NCBI GenBank assembly: GCA_016926265.1
Contig: JAFGOW010000118.1
Span: forward strand, 1-37,794
Origin: Deltaproteobacteria bacterium
GTDB taxonomy: Bacteria > Desulfobacterota > Desulfuromonadia > Desulfuromonadales > JAAYDE01
Reading direction: 5' to 3'
Length of the DNA: 37,794 nt
Under the pieces are notes generated by a model. It did not search any database, was not told where the DNA came from, and saw only the letters and a program-made list of their open reading frames with translations. Below, piece after piece: positions 31,033 to 37,794 of this stretch (positions within the stretch are counted from its first letter, which is position 1; every line of letters begins with the position of its first letter). Made by a program: the position numbers and the translations under genes.

Positions 31033-31496
31033 GGCTTTCCACCAAGGCACAATATGCGGTGCGGGCGATGGTGAGCCTCAACCTGCTCCATGACGGGCAG
31101 CCCGTCAACCTGCGCGATATCGCCAAACGGGAGGATCTTTCCCTTCCTTATCTGGAGCAGTTGTTTGTCATGCTGCGGCGCAACGAGATCGTCAAGAGCA
31201 TCCGGGGGCCTGGGGGAGGCTATATGCCGGCGCGCCCGGCCGCCGACATCCGGGTCGACGAGATCATCGACAGCGTTGAGGAAACCCTGGTGCCGGTGGC
31301 CTGCATGGAAAAAGGAGGGAAATGCCTCTGTTCGGAACAGTGCGTGACCCGATCGGTATGGCAGGGGCTGGGAGAGCGGATTCGTGATTTTTTGGCTTCC
31401 ATCACACTGGAGGAACTGTCCCGGGAGGCCCGCAAGAAACTGGAAGGGTTTTCCGGAGAGGAATCTTTGACTGTACGAAAGGGGAAAGAGGAGTGA
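31029..31496 (+). CDS. iscR: Rrf2-family Fe-S cluster regulator IscR
   Basis: The gene encodes 155 residues. An N-terminal winged helix ([24 protein letters not shown] recognition region, RGPGGGY wing) is followed by the cluster-binding cysteines C92, C99 and C105, with an extra C101. E. coli IscR uses C92, C98 and C104 plus H107. The cysteine loop here is one residue longer and residue 107 is Thr, so the fourth ligand may differ. The protein senses [2Fe-2S] status and controls Fe-S biogenesis genes. The start overlaps the cysE stop (ATGA) and its stop overlaps iscS (GTGA). A matching operator lies upstream of the operon. Confidence 0.94.
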   Translation: MRLSTKAQYAVRAMVSLNLLHDGQPVNLRDIAKREDLSLPYLEQLFVMLRRNEIVKSIRGPGGGYMPARPAADIRVDEIIDSVEETLVPVACMEKGGKCLCSEQCVTRSVWQGLGERIRDFLASITLEELSREARKKLEGFSGEESLTVRKGKEE

Positions 31497-32686
31497 GACG
31501 AATCTATCTGGACAACAACGCCACCACTGCGGTGCGTCCGGAAGTCCTGGAGGGGATGCTGCCTTTTTTCACCGAGGCCTTCGGAAATCCGTCGAGCCTC
31601 CACTGGGCCGGGCGGCAGGCCAGCCCCGCCATCGAACAGGCGCGGCGGGAGGTGGCGGCCCTGATCAACGCCAAAGAGGAGGAGATTGTCTTCACCTCCT
31701 GCGGCAGCGAAGGGGACAACCTGGCGTTGAAAGGAACGGTGGAGGCCCTTCAATCCCGCGGCAACCATATCATCACCACCGCCGTGGAACATCCCGCGGT
31801 ACTCGACACCTGCCGTTTCCTGGAGAAAAAGGGGGTGGAGGTCACCTATCTGCCGGTGGATCGGGAGGGGCTTCTCGATCTCGATCGGCTGGAAAGGGCG
31901 ATCACGTCCCGTACCATCCTCATCAGCGTCATGTGGGCCAACAATGAAACCGGGGTTCTGTTCCCGATCCGGGAAATCGGCGCCCTGGCCCGGAAGCACC
32001 AGGTCCGCTTCTTCACCGATGCCGTTCAGGCGGCGGGAAGGGTTCCCGTGGATGTTGAGGAGGCCCAGGTCGATCTGCTCTCCCTTTCCGGCCACAAGAT
32101 CGGGGCGCCCAAGGGAGTGGGGATTCTGTACATCCGCAAGGGCAATCCTCTGGCTCCTTTGATCCACGGCGGCCACCAGGAACGCCGGAGGCGTGCCGGC
32201 ACTCACAACGTGGCCGGGATCGTCGGCCTCGGCATCGCCTGCCGCAAGGCGGCCGAGGAACTGGAGACCGTTCCTACCAGGGTAACGGTTTTGCGGGATC
32301 GGCTGCAGAACGGGATCGTCTCCCTGATTCCCGAGATTAAAGTGAACGGCGCACTTGGCCTTCGCCTTCCCAACACCCTGAATCTCTGCTTTGCCGGCAT
32401 TGAAGGGGAAGCCCTGCTGCTGCGCCTCGACATGGAGGGGATCGCCGCTTCCAGCGGTTCCGCCTGCACCTCGGGGAGCCTGGGCATGTCCCATGTCCTG
32501 GAAGCGATGCAGGTCAATCCGCTGCTGGGACAGTCGAGCGTCCGTTTCAGTCTCGGCCGCAATACCACCTCCGAGGATATCGACCGGGTGCTGGAGGTGT
32601 TGCCGCCCAGCGTTCAGAAATTGAGGGACATGAGTCCGTTCTGGAAGGCCGGCAGCCGCTGCTGCGCCGTCTGTCTTTCCCAGTGA
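31493..32686 (+). CDS. iscS: Cysteine desulfurase IscS/NifS
   Basis: The gene encodes 397 residues from GTG at 31493, overlapping the iscR stop by four bases. It takes sulfur from cysteine as an enzyme persulfide and passes it to IscU, MnmA and others. The PLP lysine is K202 in SGHKIGAPKG, H100 stacks on PLP (AVEHPAVL), and the persulfide cysteine is C325 in SSGSACTSG. GTHNVAGIVGLG and NNETGVLFP are also diagnostic. The C-terminus adds GSRCCAVCLSQ, a cysteine-rich tail that could bind metal or take part in sulfur transfer. It is the central enzyme of the operon. Confidence 0.96.
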   Translation: MRRIYLDNNATTAVRPEVLEGMLPFFTEAFGNPSSLHWAGRQASPAIEQARREVAALINAKEEEIVFTSCGSEGDNLALKGTVEALQSRGNHIITTAVEHPAVLDTCRFLEKKGVEVTYLPVDREGLLDLDRLERAITSRTILISVMWANNETGVLFPIREIGALARKHQVRFFTDAVQAAGRVPVDVEEAQVDLLSLSGHKIGAPKGVGILYIRKGNPLAPLIHGGHQERRRRAGTHNVAGIVGLGIACRKAAEELETVPTRVTVLRDRLQNGIVSLIPEIKVNGALGLRLPNTLNLCFAGIEGEALLLRLDMEGIAASSGSACTSGSLGMSHVLEAMQVNPLLGQSSVRFSLGRNTTSEDIDRVLEVLPPSVQKLRDMSPFWKAGSRCCAVCLSQ

Positions 32687-32735
32687 CCCATCGACTTCCC
32701 GTCAGGGAGGCTAATTTTCACAAGGAGCGTTTTTT

Positions 32736-33104
32736 ATGTATTCTGAAAAAGTTCTGGATCATTTCAGCAATCCCCGCAACGTCGGCGAGATGGCCGACCC
32801 TGACGCCACCGGCGAATTTGGAAGCTCCCACTGCGGCGATACCATCAAGGTCTTTCTCAAGGTGGAGGACGGCGTTATCCAGGACATCAAATTCAAGACC
32901 TTCGGCTGCGCCGCGGCAATCGCCAGCTCTTCGATGATGACGGAAATGGTGCGGGGCATGACCATCGAAGAAGCCCTGCAACTGACCAACGAGATGGTGG
33001 CCGAGGCTCTCGACGGCCTGCCGCCGGAGAAAATGCACTGCTCCTGCCTGGCCGCGGACGGACTCCACAAGGCGATCAGCAATTATCGGGACGGGATCCG
33101 GTAG
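32736..33104 (+). CDS. iscU: Fe-S cluster scaffold protein IscU
   Basis: The gene encodes 122 residues. It is the scaffold on which Fe-S clusters are built from IscS sulfur before transfer to target proteins. Cluster ligands are C33 with D35 in SSHCGD, C58 in TFGCAAA, and H101/C102 in KMHCSCLA. An extra C104 is present. The Asp that makes clusters labile in IscU is retained. The chain stops at the end of the IscU domain, so the NifU C-terminal parts are absent. AAGGAG lies before the ATG. No hscA, hscB, fdx or iscA genes follow, so the operon is a minimal ISC set. Confidence 0.95.
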   Translation: MYSEKVLDHFSNPRNVGEMADPDATGEFGSSHCGDTIKVFLKVEDGVIQDIKFKTFGCAAAIASSSMMTEMVRGMTIEEALQLTNEMVAEALDGLPPEKMHCSCLAADGLHKAISNYRDGIR

Positions 33105-33155
33105 TTTGGCGGGCCCAGGCCGGAAAGCGGTCCTTGCTCCCGGGCAGGAGAGGTT

Positions 33156-34205
33156 ATGAGGGTCGGGAGGGAAAAGGTTTTCGTCGCCCTGAGCGGCGGC
33201 ATCGATTCGGCCGTGGCCGCGGCCTTGCTGCTTCGGCAGGGCTGGGAGGTGGAGGGAATCACCATGGCGGTGAAACCTTCTCCCCACAGAAACGACGGTT
33301 CCCTGTTCCTGAAGGAGGCGGCGGAGGTGGCCGCCGCGCTGGGCATCCCCCACCATGTTGTCCATCTGGAGGAGCCTTTCCGTTCCAGTGTTACGGAGCC
33401 CTTTCTCTCCGAATATCGCCTCGGGCGGACGCCCAATCCCTGCATTTGCTGCAACCGTTTTCTCAAATTCGGCTTGCTGCGGGAGGAAGCGCTGCGATGG
33501 GGCGCCGACCGGTTCGCCACCGGCCACTATGCCCGACTCATGGATCGCGGCGGCCTCTGGAGTTTGGCCAAAGGGGCGGATGGCTCCAAGGACCAGAGTT
33601 ATTTCCTGTTTCTCCTGACCCAGGAGCAGATGCGGCGGACCTTGTTTCCGCTTGGAGAGCTGACCAAAAACCAGGTTCGGGAGTGGTACCGGGAGCTGAA
33701 ACTGGATCTGCCGCTCCGCTCCGAAAGCCAGGACGTCTGCTTTGTCGGACCGGAAGGGTATGTGGAATTTCTGGAAAGCCGCGGCGTCACCGGGCAGGAA
33801 GGGCAAATCCGCCATTGCTCCGGCCAAGTTTTGGGGAAACACCTCGGGATCCACCGCTACACCATCGGTCAACGGCACGGTTTGGGGATTTCCTGGCCGG
33901 AGCCGTTGTATGTGATCCGTCTGGAGGCCGGAAACAACGAGGTCATCGTGGGGGAACGGGAGCATCTGGCCGTTTCCCGCCTCACGGCGGCGGATGTTCA
34001 CTGGATGGCCGTTAGACCGGAGCAGCCTTTTCGCTGCCGGTGCCGGATTCGCTACCGGCACCGTGAGGCGGAGGCTGAGGTGACTCCTTGCGGGGGAGAC
34101 CGGGCCGAGGTCTTTTTTTCGGAACCGCAGTTCGGGGTAACCCCCGGTCAGGCGGCGGTTTTCTACCAGGGCGACATCGTGATGGGTGGAGGATGGATCG
34201 TTTAG
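33156..34205 (+). CDS. mnmA: tRNA-specific 2-thiouridylase MnmA
   Basis: The gene encodes 349 residues. It thiolates U34 of the tRNAs for Lys, Glu and Gln, using ATP and persulfide sulfur that starts at IscS. The PP-loop is [12 protein letters not shown] (11-22). The two catalytic cysteines are C99 in NPCICCN and C195 in [19 protein letters not shown] and [13 protein letters not shown] complete the family pattern, and the C-terminal beta-barrel is present. AGGAGAGG precedes the ATG. Placement after iscS/iscU puts the sulfur donor and user in one operon. The next gene overlaps its end by 13 bases. Confidence 0.96.
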   Translation: MRVGREKVFVALSGGIDSAVAAALLLRQGWEVEGITMAVKPSPHRNDGSLFLKEAAEVAAALGIPHHVVHLEEPFRSSVTEPFLSEYRLGRTPNPCICCNRFLKFGLLREEALRWGADRFATGHYARLMDRGGLWSLAKGADGSKDQSYFLFLLTQEQMRRTLFPLGELTKNQVREWYRELKLDLPLRSESQDVCFVGPEGYVEFLESRGVTGQEGQIRHCSGQVLGKHLGIHRYTIGQRHGLGISWPEPLYVIRLEAGNNEVIVGEREHLAVSRLTAADVHWMAVRPEQPFRCRCRIRYRHREAEAEVTPCGGDRAEVFFSEPQFGVTPGQAAVFYQGDIVMGGGWIV

Positions 34206-35500
34206 GAACCACCGCCGCCATCGTTACGCTCGGCTGCAAGACCAATCAGTTCGAGTCCCACCTGATGGAGCAACAGCTGAAGGCGGCCGGCTTGTCGGTA
34301 ATCCCTTTTGAGCAGGGCGCCGAACTGGTGGTGGTCAATACCTGCACCGTGACTTCCGCCACCGATGCCCAGTCGCGCAATCTGGTTCGGCGCTGCCGCA
34401 GGCTCAATCCCCGTTGCCGCATCGTGGTGACCGGCTGTTATGCCCAGGTTCGGCCCCAGGTCTTCAGCGATCTGCCGGGAGTGGCGCTGGTCCTTGGCAA
34501 CGAGGAAAAATCCTCTCTGGTGGAATTTCTGGCGGCCGGCGGCGAGAGCCGCGTCCAGGTCTCCGATATCCGTTCCGGTTGCGGCGGCCTTTCCTTCAAC
34601 TCGTTCCCCGCCACCGACCGCAGCCGTGCTTATCTCCAGATCCAGAACGGCTGCGATGCCTTCTGCACTTACTGCATCATCCCTTACGCACGGGGTCCGA
34701 GCCGTTCCCTGCCTTTGGACCAAGTGCTGGTCATGAGCGAAAAACTCGCCGCCCGGGGTTTTGCGGAAGTCATCCTGACCGGCATTCATATCGGTTGTTA
34801 CGGGCGCGATCTCGATCCGCCGCTGAGCCTCTGGGATCTGGTTCGCGCCCTGGAACAGCAACAGCTGATTCCCCGGCTGCGGCTGGGTTCCATCGAACCC
34901 CAGGAGATCCCCGAGAATCTGATCGCGGCCATGGCGCGCTCCCGGATCATTTGCCCCCATTTCCATATCCCCCTGCAATCGGGGGATGACGCCGTTTTAA
35001 AGCGGATGGGGCGCCACTACGGCAGGGAATTTTTCCATCGACTGGTCGCACGCATCCATGCCTTGGTTCCGGATGCCGCCATCGGTCTCGATGTCATGGC
35101 CGGATTTCCAGGGGAAACCGAGGCGGAATTCCGCAACAGCTGCGATCTGGTGGCGGCCTTGCCGGTCAGCTACCTGCACGTTTTCCCTTTCAGCCGCCGC
35201 CCCGGCACCCCGGCCGCCGCCATGGGCGGACAAATTCCCGCCGGCCTGATCCGGGAGCGCGCCGCGTTGTTGCGCGATCTTGGGGAACAAAAGCGGCAGG
35301 AGTTTTTGCGGCGCTTCGTGGGGAAGAGGCTTCAGGTGCTGGTCGAAGGGGAATCCGGTTCAGGGCTTCGGCATGGATTGTCCGGCAATTATCTTCCGGT
35401 TTTTTTCGTCGGCGGCGCCTGCCGGGAGCAACTGATCGAGGTCGATATTCTGAAAGTTTCGGGAACCGGTCTGGAGGGAGTGATCGCATCGGGAAACTGA
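34193..35500 (+). CDS. mtaB: tRNA t6A37 methylthiotransferase MtaB
   Basis: The gene encodes 435 residues. This radical-SAM enzyme adds a methylthio group to t6A at position 37 of ANN-reading tRNAs. The N-terminal UPF0004 domain holds auxiliary-cluster cysteines C15 (GCKTNQFES), C51 and C82. The SAM cluster is CDAFCTYC (C154, C158, C161), followed by IIPYARG, which is characteristic of MtaB and differs from MiaB and RimO. A TRAM-like end is present. The ATG at 34193 overlaps mnmA by 13 bases, and a GGTGGAGG stretch directly precedes it. An earlier frame start at 34088 is only an overlap with mnmA. It needs two Fe-S clusters, which fits the operon. Confidence 0.93.
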   Translation: MDRLGTTAAIVTLGCKTNQFESHLMEQQLKAAGLSVIPFEQGAELVVVNTCTVTSATDAQSRNLVRRCRRLNPRCRIVVTGCYAQVRPQVFSDLPGVALVLGNEEKSSLVEFLAAGGESRVQVSDIRSGCGGLSFNSFPATDRSRAYLQIQNGCDAFCTYCIIPYARGPSRSLPLDQVLVMSEKLAARGFAEVILTGIHIGCYGRDLDPPLSLWDLVRALEQQQLIPRLRLGSIEPQEIPENLIAAMARSRIICPHFHIPLQSGDDAVLKRMGRHYGREFFHRLVARIHALVPDAAIGLDVMAGFPGETEAEFRNSCDLVAALPVSYLHVFPFSRRPGTPAAAMGGQIPAGLIRERAALLRDLGEQKRQEFLRRFVGKRLQVLVEGESGSGLRHGLSGNYLPVFFVGGACREQLIEVDILKVSGTGLEGVIASGN

Positions 35501-35553
35501 TCAGCCGTCGGGCCGTTTGGACAACGACAACGTCGTCAAACAAAGGCAAGGGA

Positions 35554-35913
35554 ATGAATACGATCATCACTGTGTTGCTGCATGGCGGTTTTATGCTGAG
35601 TTCTTTTGTGTTTTGCTCCTCCCTGGTGGTGACCTTGCTGAGCCGCTACCGCCTGGAAAAAGGACTCCCCGCCAACCGGGCCTGGCTGACGCCGAGTTGG
35701 CTGGCGGTTCTTTTCCTTGGTTTCGGTTCGCCGTTTTTCTTTCTCGGAGCCATGGTCTGGAATCGGGGCGAGACGAACATGGTCCTGATAACGGTCGGGG
35801 TGTCTTTGCTGCTGGGAATTTTTCTGGGGCGCAAGGTGGAAGAGGAACTGCGCGACTACGGGAAACCGAAAAACGCCGGAACCGGGAAGGGCAGGAAAAA
35901 AAACCGCCGCTGA
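35554..35913 (+). CDS. Small membrane protein of unknown function
   Basis: The gene encodes 119 residues with three likely membrane segments (about 5-28, 47-68 and 73-92) and a very basic C-terminal tail (GKPKNAGTGKGRKKNRR). AAGG lies before the ATG. The basic tail places the C-terminus in the cytoplasm. No family is recognised. It is the last plus-strand gene after mtaB and may share that transcript. It ends four bases from the stop of the convergent gene on the minus strand. Confidence 0.75.
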   Translation: MNTIITVLLHGGFMLSSFVFCSSLVVTLLSRYRLEKGLPANRAWLTPSWLAVLFLGFGSPFFFLGAMVWNRGETNMVLITVGVSLLLGIFLGRKVEEELRDYGKPKNAGTGKGRKKNRR

Positions 35914-35917
35914 CCGG

Positions 35918-36682
35918 TTAGTGGTTCTGATAGTAGATGGCTGAATGATCCAGGATGTCGTGAACCTGGATCGCCGTTTCCAGAAACTGCTCCATTTCCT
36001 GGGGCGGGATCCTTTTCAGGTGACGGTAGACGATGAGCGACTCCCCTTTGGCCTCCATGCAGAGGTCCCCCTCTTTTTCGCACAAAATGATGATCCCTGA
36101 GTTGAGGAAGATCCCCCGGATCTTTTCTTCGTCCGCTTTCTTCCCAAAGAGTCGGTAATTGGCGGCAAATTGCGGGAAGGAGCGGCACTCGATGGGCTGG
36201 TAGCCAAATTTGTTTTCCAGCTTTTCCACATAGGTGGCATCGAGGGAGGTTTCGGGGCGGAGGGAGAAGGGGGGAAGAAACAGGTTGTTGGTCTTGAAAC
36301 AGGCCATGGTCTGGACCCGAAAGGGGTTGGTTTCTTCTTCCTCCCAGTTCAGGGAAAGGTCCTTGGTTTTTTTGGTTGTGTAATCGAAAACCGCGATGAA
36401 GGCCTGATCCATGCCCCGGGTCAACAGATTTTCCTCAAACCCGCGCTGGCTGCCGCTGAACAGGGGAAGTGTTGAAAATTCATGGAGGATGGAACCGTCT
36501 CCGGCCTCCCGGAACGAAAAGGCCAGCTGCAGAGCGACCTGTTTCATTTCGGAGGTTCTCTTGCGGACGAAACGTTTGGCCAAAATCATGGCCAAACCCC
36601 AGAAAATAAGGGTGGCGCCCGAGGCCAGGGTGAGCACCTGATCGGTTCCCAAGGACTTGATCTTTTCCAGGATCGTGATCAT
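35918..36682 (-). CDS. Membrane-anchored protein of unknown function
   Basis: The gene encodes 254 residues. One membrane segment near the N-terminus (about 17-36, ending AKRFVRKR) is followed by a soluble part of about 210 residues that is predicted cytoplasmic because the residues after the segment are strongly basic. The soluble part has alternating strands and helices (AFIAVFDYTTKKTKD, FLNSGIIILCEKEGDLCMEA). AGGAAGGA precedes the ATG. The family is not recognised. It resembles other bacterial one-TM proteins of unknown function. It lies downstream of gdhA on the same strand but behind a strong hairpin, so it is probably transcribed separately. Confidence 0.78.
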   Translation of the reverse strand: MITILEKIKSLGTDQVLTLASGATLIFWGLAMILAKRFVRKRTSEMKQVALQLAFSFREAGDGSILHEFSTLPLFSGSQRGFEENLLTRGMDQAFIAVFDYTTKKTKDLSLNWEEEETNPFRVQTMACFKTNNLFLPPFSLRPETSLDATYVEKLENKFGYQPIECRSFPQFAANYRLFGKKADEEKIRGIFLNSGIIILCEKEGDLCMEAKGESLIVYRHLKRIPPQEMEQFLETAIQVHDILDHSAIYYQNH

Positions 36683-36773
36683 TTCCTTCCTTTCGTTGGG
36701 GGTTTTCCCCTCCCAAAGATCCGGGTCATTTTATCACAGAATTTCGCCGTTCCTCCCGCAAAATTAATGACAA

Positions 36774-36816
36774 AAGGGGCCGCTTGGGGATATGAACCAT
36801 CCCCAAGCGGCCCCTT
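36774..36816 (-). terminator. Intrinsic terminator after gdhA
   Basis: A perfect 18-pair GC-rich stem (36774-36791 with 36799-36816) has a 7-base loop. On the minus strand the stem ends in a run of four T. On the plus strand it is followed by CGTTTTT, so it may work both ways. It lies 23 bases after the gdhA stop. Confidence 0.88.
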
Positions 36817-36839
36817 CGTTTTTCCGATTCCCCAAAAAA

Positions 36840-37794
36840 CTATACCAGACCCTGGTCGATCATGGCGTCGGCCACCCGGATAAACCCGGCGACATTGGCG
36901 CCTTTGACGTAGTTGATGTAGCCGTCGGCTTCCTTGCCGTACTTCACGCAGTTGTTGTGGATGGCGACCATGATTTCGTGGAGGCGATGATCGACTTCTT
37001 CCCGCGTCCAGGAGAGGCGCATGCTGTTCTGACTCATTTCCAGGCCGGAGGTGGCCACGCCGCCGGCGTTGGATGCTTTGCCGGGGGCGAAGAGCAGCTT
37101 GGCTTTCTGGATGACCTGGACCGCTTTGGGGGTGCAGGGCATGTTGGCCCCTTCGCAGACGGCGATGCAGCCGTTGGCCACCAGCGTCTTGGCGTCTTCC
37201 TCATCCAACTCGTTCTGGGTGGCGCAGGGCAGGGCGATGTCGCACTTGACCTGCCAGGGACGCTTGTCCTTGAAAAAGTGCGCATGGGGGAAATCCCGGA
37301 CATAAGGTTCACAGATGTCCATGTTGGAGGCCCGGAGCTTGAGCATGCAGTCGATTTTCTCGCCGGAGATGCCGTCGGGGTCGTAGATGAAGCCGTCGGG
37401 ACCGGAAATCGTCACCACCTTGCCCCCCAACTGGGTGGCCTTCAGGGCGGAACCCCAAGCGACGTTGCCGAAGCCGGAGATGGCGACCGTTTTGCCTTCG
37501 AAGGATTCTTCCTTGCGTTTCAGCATCTCTTTTGCGAAATAGACGCATCCGAAGCCGGTGGCTTCCGGCCGGACCAGGCTGCCGCCCCAGTTGAGCCCCT
37601 TGCCGGTGAGGACGCCGGTGAACTCGTTGCGGAGTCTTTTGTACTGGCCGAACAGATAGCCGATTTCGCGGCCGCCGACGCCGATATCCCCGGCCGGCAC
37701 GTCGGTATCGGCGCCGATGTGGCGGAACAGCTCGGTCATGAAACTCTGGCAGAACCTCATGACTTCATTGTCGGTTTTCCCTTTGGGGTCGAAA
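36840..37794 (-). CDS. gdhA: NADP-type glutamate dehydrogenase, 3' part
   Basis: This is the C-terminal ~317 residues of the hexameric 50-kDa glutamate dehydrogenase, which makes glutamate from 2-oxoglutarate and ammonium. The frame is open to the window edge, so the start and the substrate lysine of the N-terminal domain are missing. Visible parts are FDPKGKTDNEVMRFCQSFM, ADTDVPAGDIGVGGREIG, TGKGLNWGGSL, the nucleotide-binding GFGNVAWG, and near the end SNAGGVATSGLEMSQNSMRL (blocks in family order). The P-A-G-D-I-G-V-G segment and spacing fit the NADP-dependent type. It is followed by a strong terminator. Confidence 0.96.
   Translation of the reverse strand, partial: FDPKGKTDNEVMRFCQSFMTELFRHIGADTDVPAGDIGVGGREIGYLFGQYKRLRNEFTGVLTGKGLNWGGSLVRPEATGFGCVYFAKEMLKRKEESFEGKTVAISGFGNVAWGSALKATQLGGKVVTISGPDGFIYDPDGISGEKIDCMLKLRASNMDICEPYVRDFPHAHFFKDKRPWQVKCDIALPCATQNELDEEDAKTLVANGCIAVCEGANMPCTPKAVQVIQKAKLLFAPGKASNAGGVATSGLEMSQNSMRLSWTREEVDHRLHEIMVAIHNNCVKYGKEADGYINYVKGANVAGFIRVADAMIDQGLV

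Noticed and set aside
34088-34192. Upstream start for mtaB inside mnmA
   Set aside because: The added residues have no similarity to the MtaB N-terminus. ATG 34193 gives the family start just before GCKTNQ.

Overview
The window is a GC-rich bacterial chromosome segment with tightly packed genes. It most resembles the Desulfuromonadales (Desulfobacterota, formerly Deltaproteobacteria). This is inferred from the gene mix: Liv and TRAP uptake systems, a TRAP-T (TatT) lipoprotein, PATAN and roadblock/LC7 signalling proteins, cache sensors of the 'PTHN...PLTGD' type, and an IscR-IscS-IscU cluster joined to mnmA and mtaB. No phage, insertion sequence or CRISPR array is seen.

Layout. 1-1.2 kb: the end of a branched-chain amino-acid ABC transporter (livG partial, livF), then tRNA-Gln(CUG) with its own promoter and terminator. 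1.6-3.1 kb: a small beta-grasp-like protein and an outer-membrane beta-barrel. 3.2-6.9 kb: a complete four-gene TRAP transporter (TatT lipoprotein, DctP, DctQ, DctM). 7.0-9.1 kb: a histone-deacetylase-family enzyme, an overlapping GNAT-like protein and a 32-residue membrane microprotein. 9.4-12.2 kb: an aminotransferase, a CCA-adding-type tRNA nucleotidyltransferase and tRNA-Gly(CCC), whose promoter lies across the stop codon of the preceding gene. 12.2-13.9 kb: an EamA exporter and a QueG-like iron-sulfur protein.

14.2-20.3 kb is a signalling island. A minus-strand operon encodes a soluble PAS histidine kinase, a receiver-PATAN response regulator, two roadblock/LC7 proteins, a secreted cache protein and a membrane cache-HAMP protein with no output domain. 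A second secreted cache-like protein is divergent. Sensing and output functions sit in separate polypeptides, and this is the best candidate here for an undescribed system.

20.8-24.2 kb: a nucleoside deaminase and a P-type ATPase whose actuator TGES and hinge TGDGVND motifs are both altered. 24.5-28.8 kb: an unknown protein made of two copies of one domain, galE, an orphan dppC-like permease, mutM and a nitroreductase. 28.9-29.8 kb: a degenerate receiver-GGDEF protein. 30.3-35.5 kb: cysE-iscR-iscS-iscU-mnmA-mtaB, headed by a sequence matching the E. coli IscR type-1 operator at 22 of 25 positions. This unit links cysteine synthesis, Fe-S cluster assembly and sulfur modification of tRNA. 35.5-37.8 kb: two unknown membrane proteins and the 3' part of an NADP-type glutamate dehydrogenase gene.

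All calls come from reading motifs, ribosome-binding sites and gene order by eye. No database search was run.
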